DNA from: Sipunculus nudus
Taxonomy: Eukaryota; Annelida; Sipuncula; Golfingiida; Sipunculidae
Length of the DNA stretch: 64,000 bases
NCBI GenBank assembly: GCA_026874595.1
Contig: CM049321.1
Location: 10,405,979 to 10,469,978, forward strand
Direction: 5' to 3'
The translations under genes were made by a program, and so were the position numbers. Shown one piece after another: positions 13,201 to 28,200 of this stretch. The notes under the pieces are model-generated. The model had not been told where the DNA came from. It ran no database searches and was given only the letters and a program-made list of their open reading frames with translations. Position 1 is the first letter of the stretch. Every line of letters starts with the position of its first letter.

Positions 13201-16200
13201 TGAAGGTCTTTGTCAAGAACTCAAACAGAAAATGGATGAGGCACATTCTGGCATCATGCAGATGAGTTTTGATGCAGATCAACTAATGGAGACAAAAGAA
13301 CAGCTGGAGACAGCTGAAGTAAAGATACATGAGCTTACACAAGAACTTGAAGAAACAATCATGAAACATGAGGAGAAAATAGCTGAACTCAAAGAATTCT
13401 GGGAAGAACATACCGAAGAACACAATCAGGAAGTTGAAATGCTCAAATCAAACATCAAAAATGCAAACATGACTATCACCGAACTAGAGGATAAATATCA
13501 AATGTTACAGAAAGACAAGGATGCTCTTGATGCAGAAATGTTGGAGATGCAAGAAAAACTAGTTGCCACAGAACTTGAAAATGCTGACCACAAGTCCAGA
13601 ATATCCGAGTTAGAAGAGTCCTTTAAACAACAAATGATTATACATGAAGAGAAGGTTTTCAATCTAGAGACCCAACTAGAACAGAGTCAAAGTGTTCAAA
13701 GAGAAATTCAAGAGCTTCATGCATCAGCAGGAGATGAAACAGACCTCAAGAAATGTAAAATATCTGAACTTGAGGAGTGTTTGAACAAACTGAAAGTAAG
13801 CCATAAAGAAGAAGTTGAAAACCTGAAAACACAGTTGGAACAAAGCGAGTCTCTTTATCAAGAGCTGAAATTAAAATTGGATGAGGTTCAGTCAGAGAAA
13901 ACACAGATGACCGCCGATGCAGAGTCATTGATTCAGATGAAGGAGCAGCTAGAGACAGCTGAAATGAAGATACAGCAGCTTACTCAAGAACAGGAGGAAT
14001 CTAATCTGAAGCATGAGGAAAAGATGGCTGAACTCAGAAAGTTCTGGGAAGAAGATTCAGAGGAACAAAACCAGGAAGTGGAAATGCTGAAATCAGAACT
14101 TAAAAATGCTAATATGTTAAATACAGAACTGGAGAATAGAATACAAAGTCTGCAGAAAGAAAAATGTGATCTTGATGGAGCTATATTGACATTGAAAGAA
14201 AAAGTAGAGGCTGCAGAACAAGCTGTACATCAAGCACAGAAAGACCATGATCAAGCGATCAAAGTCCTTCAGTCAAAACTTGAGCAAACCAAGAGAGCAA
14301 GTGCAGAACAGGTTGAGCGTTCCAGTGACTTTGCAAATCTTGTCTCAGCCTATGAAGCTGAAATTAATCAGCTGAAGAAGCAGCAGCAAAAGTATGAAGA
14401 GGAAATATTCAAATTGTCCCAACAGCTCAAGTCTGATAATAAGGCTGATGAATCAGGAGCTGCAAAGTCGAGAAAGTCTGCAAATATGAGCAAAAAAGTC
14501 GAGCAGATTCAAGCTATCCTGGCTACCATAGCTGACTGTGAAGATGATGATGTGCTGGATGAGGAAACGTTCACTGGTAAACTTAACATGAAACACAAAT
14601 ATGAGACCAAGATTGCATCTTTGGAGAAAAAGATTAAGGAACAGACAGAGTATATACATCTGCTGGAACAGGAGTCTGAGGAGAACCTACAGCGAGCAAA
14701 AGCTCAAATCAAGTCCCTTCAGGAACAGCTACAGCATGAACGGCAGCTCCGGGAGGATGCCCTGAATTCACCAAACGCCATGGAAAAATCAGCCATGGAA
14801 AAGGAGTTCATCTTAATGGAGCAAATAGTAGAGAAAGAACAGCAGGTTATTGATCTGACAAAGAAACTGGAAGAGATGGAGCAAACTCTGTCACAAATGA
14901 AGTCCACACAGGGTTCAAAGTCACAGGAGGACCTTCAGCAACTGAAAGATGAGCACAAGCAGGTAAGGAGTTCTTTGTAACATTACAATGGATTAATTGT
15001 CAGATAGCACATACCTCAGTTGCTTCTGGGTATACAATCGTACATATTTAATCCTGTATCCATATCTTGATCTTAGTGACTTTCAAGGCTTCCTTGCCTT
15101 GAGACCAAGTGTAACCAAATTCCTCCAGATGTCGCCACCATTGGCAGTTCTTGCAAGGCAGGTAGATGTACAGACATTGTGGTCTTTTATCCACATCTGG
15201 ATCTGTAAAACTTCCAGAGATGATTCCTTTCTTACTTTCACCTGTTCTTACTTTTGTTCTACTTTTTTCTTCTTTTTTTCCCCCCCAACCTTACCTACTT
15301 TTTCTGTCTGCCTACTTTTGTCTTTCTTTTTTCATGAGGACGTGCTTGATAGCCAAGCAAAACAACAAATATCATGTTTGAATGATTAAAATAAAACATA
15401 AGTTGTAATAAAACATAACTTGAAATAAAAATATGACCAAATCATGACAAACAGTACATGCTACAAAAAAACATTTTGTTTGCACATATGAACGTATAAA
15501 AAGCACCATTAGAAAAAAGGAGAATTCAACCTTAATTGCTATATATATACTTCATTGTCATATAATAAATTATAAAATGACTTCATGAAATCAATGATTT
15601 GCTCAGTTCAGGCCTGTGGAACATGCTGAGTCACCTAACTAGCAGGGGGTCTGCGATACCTACTATTAAATCACTCACAAGTGTTTATATAATAAGCAGT
15701 GACCTTGAAGTTTATTTTTATTGTTTGTACGGAATGGAGCTTGTAACTCTTTTCTTACTTTGTCAGATGCTTGAGGCATGGCAGATTAAGGTCTCTCAAC
15801 TGGAAGAGGATCTTGTTAAAGCTCAGGAAGAAACAAAAATGGCCAACCAAAACCTGTCAGCAGTCAGCGAAAAATACGACGCTGAGGTCAAAGAACTTAA
15901 TGGTAAGAATATGATTAATATTCCACTGGCCCTTGTATACCATGAAAGTCAAATAGTCATACACTGCAGAGGTATGAAAATTTTTTTCATCAGAAAATTG
16001 AGTCTGTAATTAATCAGTAAATGTCCATAAATTACCCATTTTTGCCTTGTAAACATTCAGTATAGCCATTAATTGCAAGTCATTTGTTGGTAAAGATAAT
16101 ATAACAAAAAAAGTGAGTAGAGTAACTTCAGGTAAGGCTATAACGATACATATTATCTTGTGGTATGGTATGTTTTGAGATTATTTGCTCACAATACAAT

Positions 16201-19200
16201 ACACAATACAAAACATGCTGTTTTATAGTTCAGTAAAAATCGGCTGCCTTCTACCAACCAGTAATCTTATATTAATATTCCTGAATAATGCAGCATTGTT
16301 TATTATTAATTTTAACTTGTATCAGTTCATGATTAGAGTATACATATCCGTCTACAGCTGCTCTGGCCAGGGAGCGCACCAGGAGCGGAGCTTCAGTCAC
16401 ACCGACCTCGGTTAATCAGGAGGAGCTGGTCAGTCGAATAGAAGAATTAGAGGTAAGATTTCAGTAATGGTCACGATACAAGTAAGAATGGGGGGGGGGG
16501 GGGGGAAGGGGGGATCTACAACGTCTGTTATATACTGAAGTCAAGACCTTAAAATGCTTTATATTAATCCAAATTAATCAATTTCTTTTGTGCAGGTCAC
16601 AATAATTTATGACCATTATGTTCAGAGTTTATAAACCACTTTTTATTGGTTTAGTTTAACTTGCACTGTACACAATTATAATAAATACTCCCAATTTACC
16701 AACCCTTCTGTACATATCAATTTTGCACAGATAGGGTAAATTTACATGAAAAAAAGCTTGCATGTATACATTTCAAGTGCTGTTTTCTTAAAAAATATAC
16801 TTTATTGTATGCTTTCTCTGGGGTGAACTTATATATGTATATGAAGTGAGGCAAGAACCAGTTTTATTGGGTGTATTTTGATTACAACAGCTGTCTTGCA
16901 TACACTTTTGCACATTATTTCTCCAGAGTTGGACACTTTGACATCATCTCTTGTAAAATTTGAGATCTTTATATAATTAATATTTCAAATTTATCCAGGA
17001 ACTTGGTACATTTGCACATTCAGTCTTTAGTGCACTTTATACTGGCAGTAGCTTGTAATTCCACAATGATAAGAAAACCTGTAAACATGGTGAGCTTCTG
17101 AACTGACATAATACTGTTACACAACATTTAATTTCTAATTATAAAATACTTAATTTCTAATCATAAATTGATGTTGTTTTCTCAATTTTCCTATTAATCT
17201 CTTTTAGATTCTCCTGTATTCTGTTTGTATTTTGAACATCATGTTTGGATTTTGACTCCTGCTAAATGTGTACTTTAAACTTCAGGCCAAGGTGGAAACT
17301 GTGACCAAAAAACTCCGAGATGAGCAGGGTGAATTTAACACCTGTAACAAAATGTATGAAGATAACCTGCGAGAACGCCAGCAGTTCATTAAAGAAAAGA
17401 CGGAGAACTTGTTTGGTGAGCCATTTTTTATTTTACTCCTGTTTTTTACACTATTTAATCTTTTATTTTTTGCTGTATATTATTCCATTGACCTATTTTA
17501 TATATTATAAATATATATATTATTATAAAACTGTTCATTTTAATAAATATTTGATATGAATAGAAAGTTTACAAGAAAAAAAAATATTTTTTGTGAAGTT
17601 TTAAATGTTAATTGTTGGATGCACCTGATTCAGTGTCTGAATTATGGCTTGATCATATATTATCTAATCCTCTCAAAGTATTTTAATTATGCCTTAATCT
17701 GCATTTTGGTTGTTCTTTTGCTGGTTTAAAGGAACATGGTCCCCCACATTCCTACCCCATTTGATTTGGATGACTGACAACCTAAGGTCAAATGAACATA
17801 TTCCAAATCCTTCACAGAAAACATTTGCCTAAAAAATGTGAAATGTATATTTTGCATAAGCTTGGCCAATTTCTTGGCAGAGAAATATTTTTTTTTTTTT
17901 TTTTTTGTTGTTGTTGTTGTTGTTTTTTTTTCCCTTAAAAATGGGTGTGTGATTTGTTGAAAACTGTCACAGGAACCCCTGTTTGACAAAAACTTCTAGA
18001 TCTTGATAAAAGCATTGTACTTCTGACATATAAATGACTTTTTTTACCAATAAAAAAAGGAATATGTTATTAACATGAACCCTCACACTCAAAGAACATG
18101 CTCATTTTTGTTGGCACAGAAACTTGATATTTTTGTAAAATGCATAAAATAAAGGAATTGTAAGGTTCAGATGGCTGAAGAGGTGAGGAAAGGGAGTTAT
18201 GGGGAAAAAAGTTGAAACATTTGAAATTTTATCTCCTTGCATGAAATTCTGGGGAGAAAAACTAAATTAGATTTGAAAAAATTGCAGAGGAAATTTCCTG
18301 CGTATGCTGTCCCCTGAGTGGTTCATGTGATATTTAATTTGTCTTTACCAGGTACAGACCTGCCAAATCACTCGTTTTTTTTTATGATTTCCAAAATAAG
18401 ATGCTAATTACCTTTTTTTTTTTTACTCTTTTAGCTCAGCTGACTATAAGTCATCTGTGCTATAGTCGTGGTCCATTGTCCGTCGTCCGTCTGTCTGTCC
18501 GGATGTCCGGATGTCCGTCCGTAAGACTGGCACGTTTCGACACCATTGGACCTACGAATCTGAAATTTGCCATATAGTTAGATGTCCCAAAAATCTCCTA
18601 CCATACCAAAAATTGAGTCAATAGGACTTAGTTCCTTCGAGATATTAAGAAAAAAACTCAATTTTTTATTAGAAATCTATTTTCACACTTCAGGACTGCC
18701 TAATATCAAAACCACTCATCTGAATTTCTTCATATTTACCATAAATATTCCTCTATATAGTTCCTATGTACATGCCAGAAATTAAGTCAGTATTATATAA
18801 TTTAAAAAAGTTATGGGCCCAAACATTATGGACTTTGTAAAAAAATCAGGAAAGATATTTGGTTACTTAAGACCAAAAGTGTTAAAGGTAGGGACTTTTT
18901 TTCAGTAATACAACTGTAATTAATCAAAATTTAATCGTACACCAAAAATTATATCAAAATCTGTAAAATTTTTTAAATATTGGCAAAAAATATAAAATTG
19001 GTACTTTAAATTTTGCCCAAGTTTGACCATGGCACGTTTTTTTTCCTGTAAGTACTGTGGATTTAATTTTCACAGCATGTTTTTGTTAGCATTTTGTCTG
19101 TTAACACCAAAAATTTGAAACCAGTTGATCAAAAACTGTAGATTTTATTCAAGTTTTCAAGCACCATGTCACATCAAGTTTACATCAAGCTAGTGTTATG

Positions 19201-22200
19201 CAGTTTGCTAGAGCTCAGCTCCCCAGCTTCAGCTCTAAGTTCCTTAAATTTAGCATACAGTTAGATGTCTCCAAAATCCCCTACCATGCCAAGAATTTTA
19301 TCACTAGGACTTAATTCCTTCAAAATATTAATGAAAAACTTCATTTTTCCAATAAAAACTTATTGTTACTCTGTAAGACTGCCTAATATCAAAACCACTG
19401 ATCTGACTTTGATCATATATAATATTCATATTTTTCTATACATTCGCTATGCACATGCCAGAAATGATGTCAGTATTGTGTAATTGTTTTAAGTCATGGG
19501 CCGAAACATAATGCACTTTTTAAAAAATCAAGAAATATATTTACTCCCTTAACAAGAGGATTGCTGAAGCTAGAGATTTTTTGTCAGGGATGTAACATTA
19601 TTTAATCAAGAATCAATTGAATACCAAAAATTAGTTTGAATTTTTCAAAATTTATAAGTTATTAGTATAAATATAAAATTAGTACCTTAAATTTTGCCCA
19701 ACTTTGACCATGGCACGTTTGTTTCCTGAGAGCACTGTTGATATAATTTTCATATCATGCACACATAAGGATTTCATCTTTGTAGTTTAGAAAGCTGAAA
19801 GAAATTGGCCAAATATTGTAGCTTTTATTAATGTTTATATGAGACCATGTCAGACCCAGGCTTAATCCAGCCCCTCTTCAGTCACCTGTATGTTGACCTT
19901 ATTCACCTTTCATCAGATTATGCATGCTTGAGCGAAGCATACACTTGGGCAGCCAGGCAGCTAATGCCCAGCCACAGTTGATCCAGGTGTCAAACCCAAC
20001 TCATCTAGTAGCTGTTTTGAAAAACAACATGACAATAAACAATAAATTAATAATTTTGTATTGTTTTTTTTATAACAAATTAAAGAAAAATTAATAGAAA
20101 AGGAATTTGTTAGTTGATGAATAACAGAAAATTAACTTGCAGTTACTGATGATGTAAGAATCTTGTATGGATGGATAGAATGTCAATGTCAATGTTATTC
20201 CAAATAACACCATGCAGTCACCTATGGTATTTTTCAGTGAAATTTTAATGATAAAAAAATAAATCACATTATTCATTACTTATCATTAGGGATCATATGA
20301 AGGAAATTAATGATAGACAAATATGCAGTTGATAATATTAATCTAGATTCCTACTGTGTCTAGTGTGTAGATTGATGTAAAAGTAGTCCAAAGTGAATAT
20401 ATTACATTTATTTTTTTTTAATATAAATAAAAGCCATAAAACCAGGTACTGTTTGGCTAAAACTGAATAAATACTAGACATGGTGTGAATGCTTTGCAAA
20501 TGTATTTGAATACGAATATGAATATGTACTGCATTAAAAAATGTTATTGCATAAGAATGGGAATTCAGGTAAAAATGAAAGTATTTGAATACCAGTGCAG
20601 ACACTTTCAAAATGTATTCATGAATGCATTCATGAATATATTCTATAATATTATTTCAGTAATCATTCCAGTTATATTTTATTTTAAAAAATCATATGAT
20701 TTTCTTATTATTTTTTTTAGATAAAAATTATATTGGCACAATATTTGTTATTAAATTTTAATAAATAGTTTACTATTACTCTTTTATAATATGTGCTGCT
20801 TATAAGTTATATGGCCAAGTCAAAATCTGTGTGACAATAGCACTCCATTTGTTAATAAAATAAATGAAATCAATCCTCTTCCCTGTCTCCAAAGATACTA
20901 TCAAAATCATACATAAGCTGGACAACAACAACTCGTAATAAAGCTTATATTTATTACCACACAAAACAAGCATGTGCTTCTTTCCCAAATCATATTTTTT
21001 ATCATATATAACAGCTGAGGGCTGTGACCCATGGGTCCCTTGATTTTTTTGCAGCACTTTTTTTCAGTGAAATAATTCTGATATATACTATTTCTCTCAT
21101 GCATTAACAGTCCAGTTAGAACAAAAATGGAACTCTTCACAATTTATGTGTGATGATGTGCACCTAGTATGTTGCTGACTTTTGGAACGATATATATACA
21201 CATTTGTACTATTGGAAGCACATCTTTGCTCAGTCTCTGATAAAAAAAATAGGAAAAATACCGCTAATTTTATTCTTTTCACTCTTTATTTCAAAGAAGT
21301 CTACCAGTACACTTTTTTTCTATAGCACTTGCTCTCTTTTTTTGGTCATTTACCTTTTGCAACCCAGAAGGTACTAATTAACCTGTTTGTCAAAGATTTA
21401 GATTCTTTCTTGCAGAACTTCTGGTCATCAGGACACAGGGGTCACACTGAAACAAGAATTAGAGTTCTGACAGGATGTCATACCTCAAATGGTGCATCAT
21501 TAATAAACTAGTCTGCACACAGTCTTAATTATAATTTTTTTTTTTTTTTAATATTTTACTGTAGACAGTCTTTATTTTGTCATTTCATACCTTATTTGTA
21601 TTAAATTAGGATTTTTTCAAGTTGTTGATACAAGACAGTTTTGATATGTGACGTTCGCTGGTTCAGGGATGGAGGGTGAAGTTATGGTTAGGGTGCTGCA
21701 CGTATTGGCTATAAAACACCTGGCCAACGTCCTTACCACAAGAATGTCAGGTACTGTAAGGCAGCTGGGAGACATTTGTTGTTTAAATACCTGCCAGAGG
21801 CTGTTATGGCTGCTTGTGCTGTGTATTTCCATAGAAGCTGATTAATGTTACCACAGTGAACAGGCCATCTGTATACCTAGGGTGGACGATTAGTTAATTG
21901 GAGGATTTTAAACCATTTTCATAAATTCTGAATGGATTAGTTAATTGGAGGATTTTAAACCATTTTAACAAATTTGGATTGCAGGTATGTATTCCTTGCT
22001 GTTGAGGCTTTTTTCGAATCTTATTGTAACAGTATTTGATATTTGTAGAATCTTTAGAAGAGAAAATCAAGCTTCAAGAGGGGAAGTGCCCTGAACCATT
22101 GTTGAAGATTCGTCGCTTATATTATAAACTAAAGGTAAGTGTGAACTTTACATAATAGTCTGTAATCATTATCTGTTATTCATTCTCCAAGTTACAAGGT

Positions 22201-25200
22201 CTGGTTACAAAATAAACTGCAGGAATGTAGAGATATTATTTATGATTAGTGAAGTTTATTGCTTTGTTCATTATTATGTAAATTCAAGGTCTGTACACCC
22301 AAAAGTTGTTTGAAAATCACAAACTTTGAAATATAAATGCTTAAAATGTCTTATAATATTTGAAAATGGTAAAGTAACAAAATTTGATTATCTTTCAATT
22401 TTTTCATGAACTTTATATCTCACTGTCTTATCAGACATATATTCATCTGGACAATTATATAGATCACTTTATCATTTGTTCAGTTATGGCAAAGTAGTTT
22501 TAGATTTCATGCAAAAAATTGCTATTTAAATGTATATGTCATACCGGATAAACTAAAATACATCATATGTATTGATACATTTCACTTTCTTGTTCGTTCT
22601 CAGCTTGAGTCATGGATTTATGATGAGAAGATAAAATACACAGCACAGAATATCAAGGGATCAAAGAGAATTAATGTTCTGTTTGAGAAGTTCAACAGTG
22701 AGCTGCCAGACAAATACAAGGAACTCAAGGATAAACTCGCAGGTAATTTTATAAACACACAGGTAACATTATAAACTCACAAGTAACTAAATAAACTCAT
22801 AGGTAACTTTATAAACACGCAGGTAACTTTATAAACTCACAGGTAACTAAATAAACTCATAGGTAACTTTATAAACACACAGGTAACTTTATAAACTCAC
22901 TGTTAACTACATAAACACACAGGTACCTTTATAAACTCACAGGTAACTAAATAAACTCATAGGTAACTTTATAAACACACAGGTAACTTTATAAACTCAC
23001 TGTTAACTACATAAACACACAGGTAACTTTATAAACTCACAAGTAACTAAATAAACTCATAGGTAACTTTATAAACACACAGGTAACTTTATAAACTCAC
23101 AAGTAACTAAATAAACTCATAGGTAACTTTTTTAAACACACAGGTAACTTTATAAACTCACTGTTAACTACATAAACACACAGGTACCTTTATAAACTCA
23201 CAGGTAACTAAATAAACTCGGGTAAATTTATAAACACACAGGTAACATTATAAACTCACAAGTAACTAAATAAACTCATAGGTAACTTTATAAACACACA
23301 GGTAACTTTATAAACTCACTGTTAACTACATAAACACACAGGTACCTTTATAAACTCACAGGTAACTAAATAAACTCGGGTAAATTTATAAACACACAGG
23401 TAACATTATAAACTCACAAGTAACTAAATAAACTTATAGGTAACTTAATAAACACACAGGTAACTTTATAAACTCACTGTTAACTACATAAACACACAGG
23501 TACCTTTATAAACTCACAGGTAACTAAATAAACTCGCAGGTAATTTTATAAACACACAGGTAACATTATAAACTCACAAGTAACTAAATAAACTCATAGG
23601 TAACTTTATAAACACACAGGTAACTTAATAAACTCACAAGTAACTAAATAAACTCATAGGTAACTTAATAAACACACAGGTAACTTTATAAACTCACTGT
23701 TAACTACATAAACACACAGGTACCTTTATAAACTCACAGGTAACTAAATAAACTCGGGTAAATTTATAAACACACAGGTAACATTATAAACTCACAAGTA
23801 ACTAAATAAACTCATAGGTAACTTTATAAACACACAGGTAACTTTATAAACTCACTGTTAACTACATAAACACACAGGTACCTTTATAAACTCACAGGTA
23901 ACTAAATAAACTCGGGTAAATTTATAAACACACAGGTAACATTATAAACTCACAAGTAACTAAATAAACTCATAGGTAACTTTATAAACACACAGGTAAC
24001 TTTATAAACTCACTGTTAACTACATAAACACACAGGTACCTTTATAAACTCACAGGTAACTAAATAAACTTGGGTAAATTTATAAACACACAGGTAACAT
24101 TATAAACTCACAAGTAACTAAATAAACTCATAGGTAACTTAATAAACACACAGGTAACTTTATAAACTCACTGTTAACTACATAAACACACAAGTACCTT
24201 TATAAACTCACAGGTAACAAAATAAACTCGGGTAAATTTATAAACACACAGGTAACATTATAAACTCACAAGTAACTAAATAAACTCATAGGTAACTTTA
24301 TAAACACACAGGTAACTTAATAAACTCACTGTTAACTACATAAACACACAGGTACCTTTATAAACTCACAGGTAACTAAATAAACTCGGGTAAATTTATA
24401 AACTCAAAGGTAACTTTTTGAACTCACAGGTAACTTTGTAAACACATAGGTAACAAAATAAATAAACAAGTAACTAAATAAACACACAAGTTACAAAATA
24501 AATACACAAATAACTAAATAAACACCCAAGTAACCAAATAAACTGACAGGTCAATTCATAAACACAGGCCACTTTATAAACACGCAGTAATTAAGCAAAT
24601 TCACAAATGGAAAAATGAACTTTATGAACAGTAGCATATTATGTTTCTGCATAGTTTCTGATAGATTGCGCTACAATAGAACCTCTGTTTATAGGTGGCG
24701 CTGCAATAGATCCTCCACAGGACACATTTTGTATCATTCCTGACAGTTCAAGATATGTTGTGTGACAAAGGTTGAGTGGCGTCACCATCAATTATGATAC
24801 AGATCTAACTTGTGTAATAGATGTACATGCAGATAACCTTATTTATAAACAACTTAATTATCACGTTTTCAACTCAAATACACCTGCAGTTAATTCAATT
24901 ACATAATTAAATCAATACAACAAATACATGAGTAAGTTAACAGACACAAGTAATTTCACAAACTCAAAGGCTGTATGAAGTTTTGCATTTGACCATAATT
25001 ATACGAGAATTCATTTTTCTTGTCCATACCTAAATCTGTGTCAGCATACAGAGGTTAAAAACAGGATTTGAACTTATTTCCTACCTTTTCTTTTGAATAA
25101 ATGGTCTCTTTCGATTTCCTAAAATTTCCAGAATTAAGACTGAAATATTCTACATTTTCCTATTTTTTTTTAACTGCACAGACATTTCCATCATAATTGT

Positions 25201-28200
25201 TATTGCTGAAAAGTTATTGTTTTATAAACCCAGTATTATTGAAAACATGCCATTCTTTTATAGATCTGTCGTTATAAGTGTTGCAGTCATTCAAATGCAT
25301 TCTCCTAGACCAGTGAAATAAACCTTAAGAAGTTGCATGGAGGACAAATTTTCATGTTAATTTATTGTGAAAACCACAATTATGCAATAAAAACTCCTTT
25401 GTTTTTCTCGTATTTTATGCTGAATATTCCCATAAACTCTTATATTTTTTGCCCTTTAATTTTTTTTTTTTCAGATTTATGAAATTTATATTCAGGTATT
25501 GAATGTCACATTGATGTGATTTAAAATGTTTTAACTTTTTATATCTAAACCTTTTATAGTATTATTTTATGTCTTTGTGTTTGACAGAGGAGGTCAGAGC
25601 CATGGCCCATTCAAGGGTTGGTCGACAGGTCACCAACACAGATGTTCTACAAGGAGACCTTAAATGTTTAGAGGTAAGGCCCAAAAAAATAAAAAAGGTT
25701 GGTGTCAGGTTCAACAAACATTGATTTAGACATTTTTATTTTGATTTTCAGACGAAATTTACAAATTTCTGATTTTTGGCTCCAGCTGCTCCAACACTTC
25801 TCCCAAGAAGATAAAATAATGAAATGTAAAAAATTTTTTTTTTTTTTTTTTTTAAATATTTTTTTATCTCTTTAACCAACAATTACGATATTAACATGTT
25901 GTCCCCAGATCATATGAAGTTCTGGGTATTATACAACAGACAACTTTCGCATACTGACTTTGCACAGTTGACAACATATAACTTTTCAATAATTATATAC
26001 TGATGTGTTTCATGTCAAATTGTTTGCTATTGTTCATTAGCATACTTCAATCCATTCCATTTTGCCCATAAAAAGAAGTAATGTATAACAAATGTTCGGG
26101 AAGGTTTTTTCCAGACAAAAACAGGTGTCTATTTTCTTGGTCCTTCTCTGTGGGGGGGGGTGGACTTTAATTACCCTCATTTGAGAAAGAGACCATTAAC
26201 ACCCTGAATCTGGGGCAAAGGAAACTGTTTAGGTTCTCAATGTTTATAAAACAGTCCTTAAATAGACATGAAAAAGTCATCAGTTTGGAAGCTTGAAGTG
26301 TCAAGTGAATGATTTGTTGCGGTAAAGGTTTCCCAAGGTGAGAAGGAATGTACACTTTTGCCACTGCCATACCAGGTACATCTCACAGTCACTGATTCTG
26401 AATCACCTGCTTTTGTAGGTCAGACATTCTCTACTGAACGACTTAGTTTTGGAAGCTGTCAGCTCCGCCCTTACCCTGTTTGATGGCTACAACAATGAGA
26501 CGGAGGAAGTCAACGAAATCTGGGATGTGTTCTGGCCAAAGAAGTCACTGGGTAAATATTGCGTGAAACGGTCAACATATGACATCTTTTCTTAGGTTAA
26601 TTAGCTTGATTCATATTTCTGTCATTATTTTCAGTGGCACATGTTTTAGCTTTTAATTCAAAAGAAAAAACTGGTTTCTGTGGCTCAGGGGTAGAGCATA
26701 GGGCTCAAAGCCAGGAGATGGTGCAGGCTTAATGGGAAGGCCATGCTTCTTCTGTGCTTCATTTACAAACAAGTGTGGCTTTCATGGGTTCCTCTGTGGT
26801 ATGACCAAGCAGCGGGGATGATTACACACCCAGGGCCCACAGGTGCAGTAGTCAGTGGGCCTGGTTAACACCAGGATATAAAATGAGGGGACGTGTGTGA
26901 TTATGCCCTGTCATGTAGTCAAAAAACTGTAATGGAATTCTGCAGATATGCATATACTCAGTTAAGTTAGCATTAAAAAATGGAAGTTGTTCCCTCCACC
27001 AACAAAATTATTTTTAAAAAAATCAAATGACGAATTAAATGTATATAACTGATTTTATCATGGTCACCTAAACAGAATAATGCTTGTGATCATTGAAAAG
27101 GATTCTTGAATTATTTTTCTTTTGAATACCATGAGTGGTTGAAGAGTGTATGATTATTGAAACTTGACAGTGATTTTACGGTCTGAATTCACATTTTCCA
27201 TGTAAAACTTTATTGTATTCTTACAGCTGAAATACTACCAGAGCTCAGTGCTCCAGTCCCAACACAGTCCAAGAAGCTTGAAGCAGAAATACAAAAAATG
27301 AAGAGTTACATCAAAGAATTAGAGGTATGAAAAATGATATCATGAAGATATCAAGAAGAGCCCAAACGATGATTGTGTAAAATGTATGAATTGAATAATA
27401 ACTAATCCAAATAATTTATCCAATGTTTTCATCATCTTAATGCCAATATATTACATAAGAACAGTAGTTAGTGTAAACAAGCGGACACATTTTGATACCA
27501 TCTACAGCTTATCACAGGATTGAAAATTCCAGAAACTGACGCCAAAAACTAAAACAAGCCGTCCTCCTTTTCCATTAGAAATATTATTTTAAATATCCAA
27601 TAAACCAACACACTTTTATAACCATCTCTCACAAATCGCAAATGCCAGTCTCCGAACTGTGCCAGTCTGTGCTGTCCTGCAGAGAGCAAATTAGTAGGTA
27701 ACTATAACTTTACCCAGTCAAGGTACAATAAAGGTCCTACAGGGCCAGTGCTAAAAACAGAAGTGTTTTCCCATGCATTCAGTATATACTGTGTATTTAA
27801 TATGCGTATGTAGATTTAAAGACACAATGATCAAGTAATTTCTGTTCCCCCTCATCAAACTTGACACACAGACCCATTTCTTAATGTAGCATCCATATTG
27901 TTGAGTTTATTTGCATTAAGCCTGCCAACCCGATTAGTGCAGAGACACTGATCTGAAACTTTTTTTTTTTTTTTGGTCATTTACCTTTGGGAGGCCTCAT
28001 TAACATTTTTCTTGCATACTAAGCAATTAATATAATAGTGGTTATGAACTTTTTTAAATTACTCTTAGCTAAATTGCAAAATTGAAATCCTATCAAAACA
28101 CTGAATACTGGAAAATCTTTAATATTTAACCTCACAAAAATGAAGCCAACTAAAATATGTGGTATATCGCAGCTTAGGAAGTCACAGGGAAAAAATATGT

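Noticed and set aside
11767-14907. Several minus-strand ORFs within the giant exon
   Set aside because: They are antisense shadows of the 1,147-codon coiled-coil frame.
17889-17932. Possible retroposon poly(A) tail (T run on plus strand)
   Set aside because: Interrupted by TTG units and no element body with target duplication was found beside it.
22743-24600. Regularly spaced repeats resembling a CRISPR array
   Set aside because: The units are contiguous tandem 20-mers with no unique spacers, in a eukaryotic intron; this is a minisatellite.
26681-26740. Possible tRNA gene (TGGCTCAGGGGTAGAGC)
   Set aside because: No acceptor stem or T arm closes a cloverleaf, and the sequence continues into a SINE body shared with 40183-40614.
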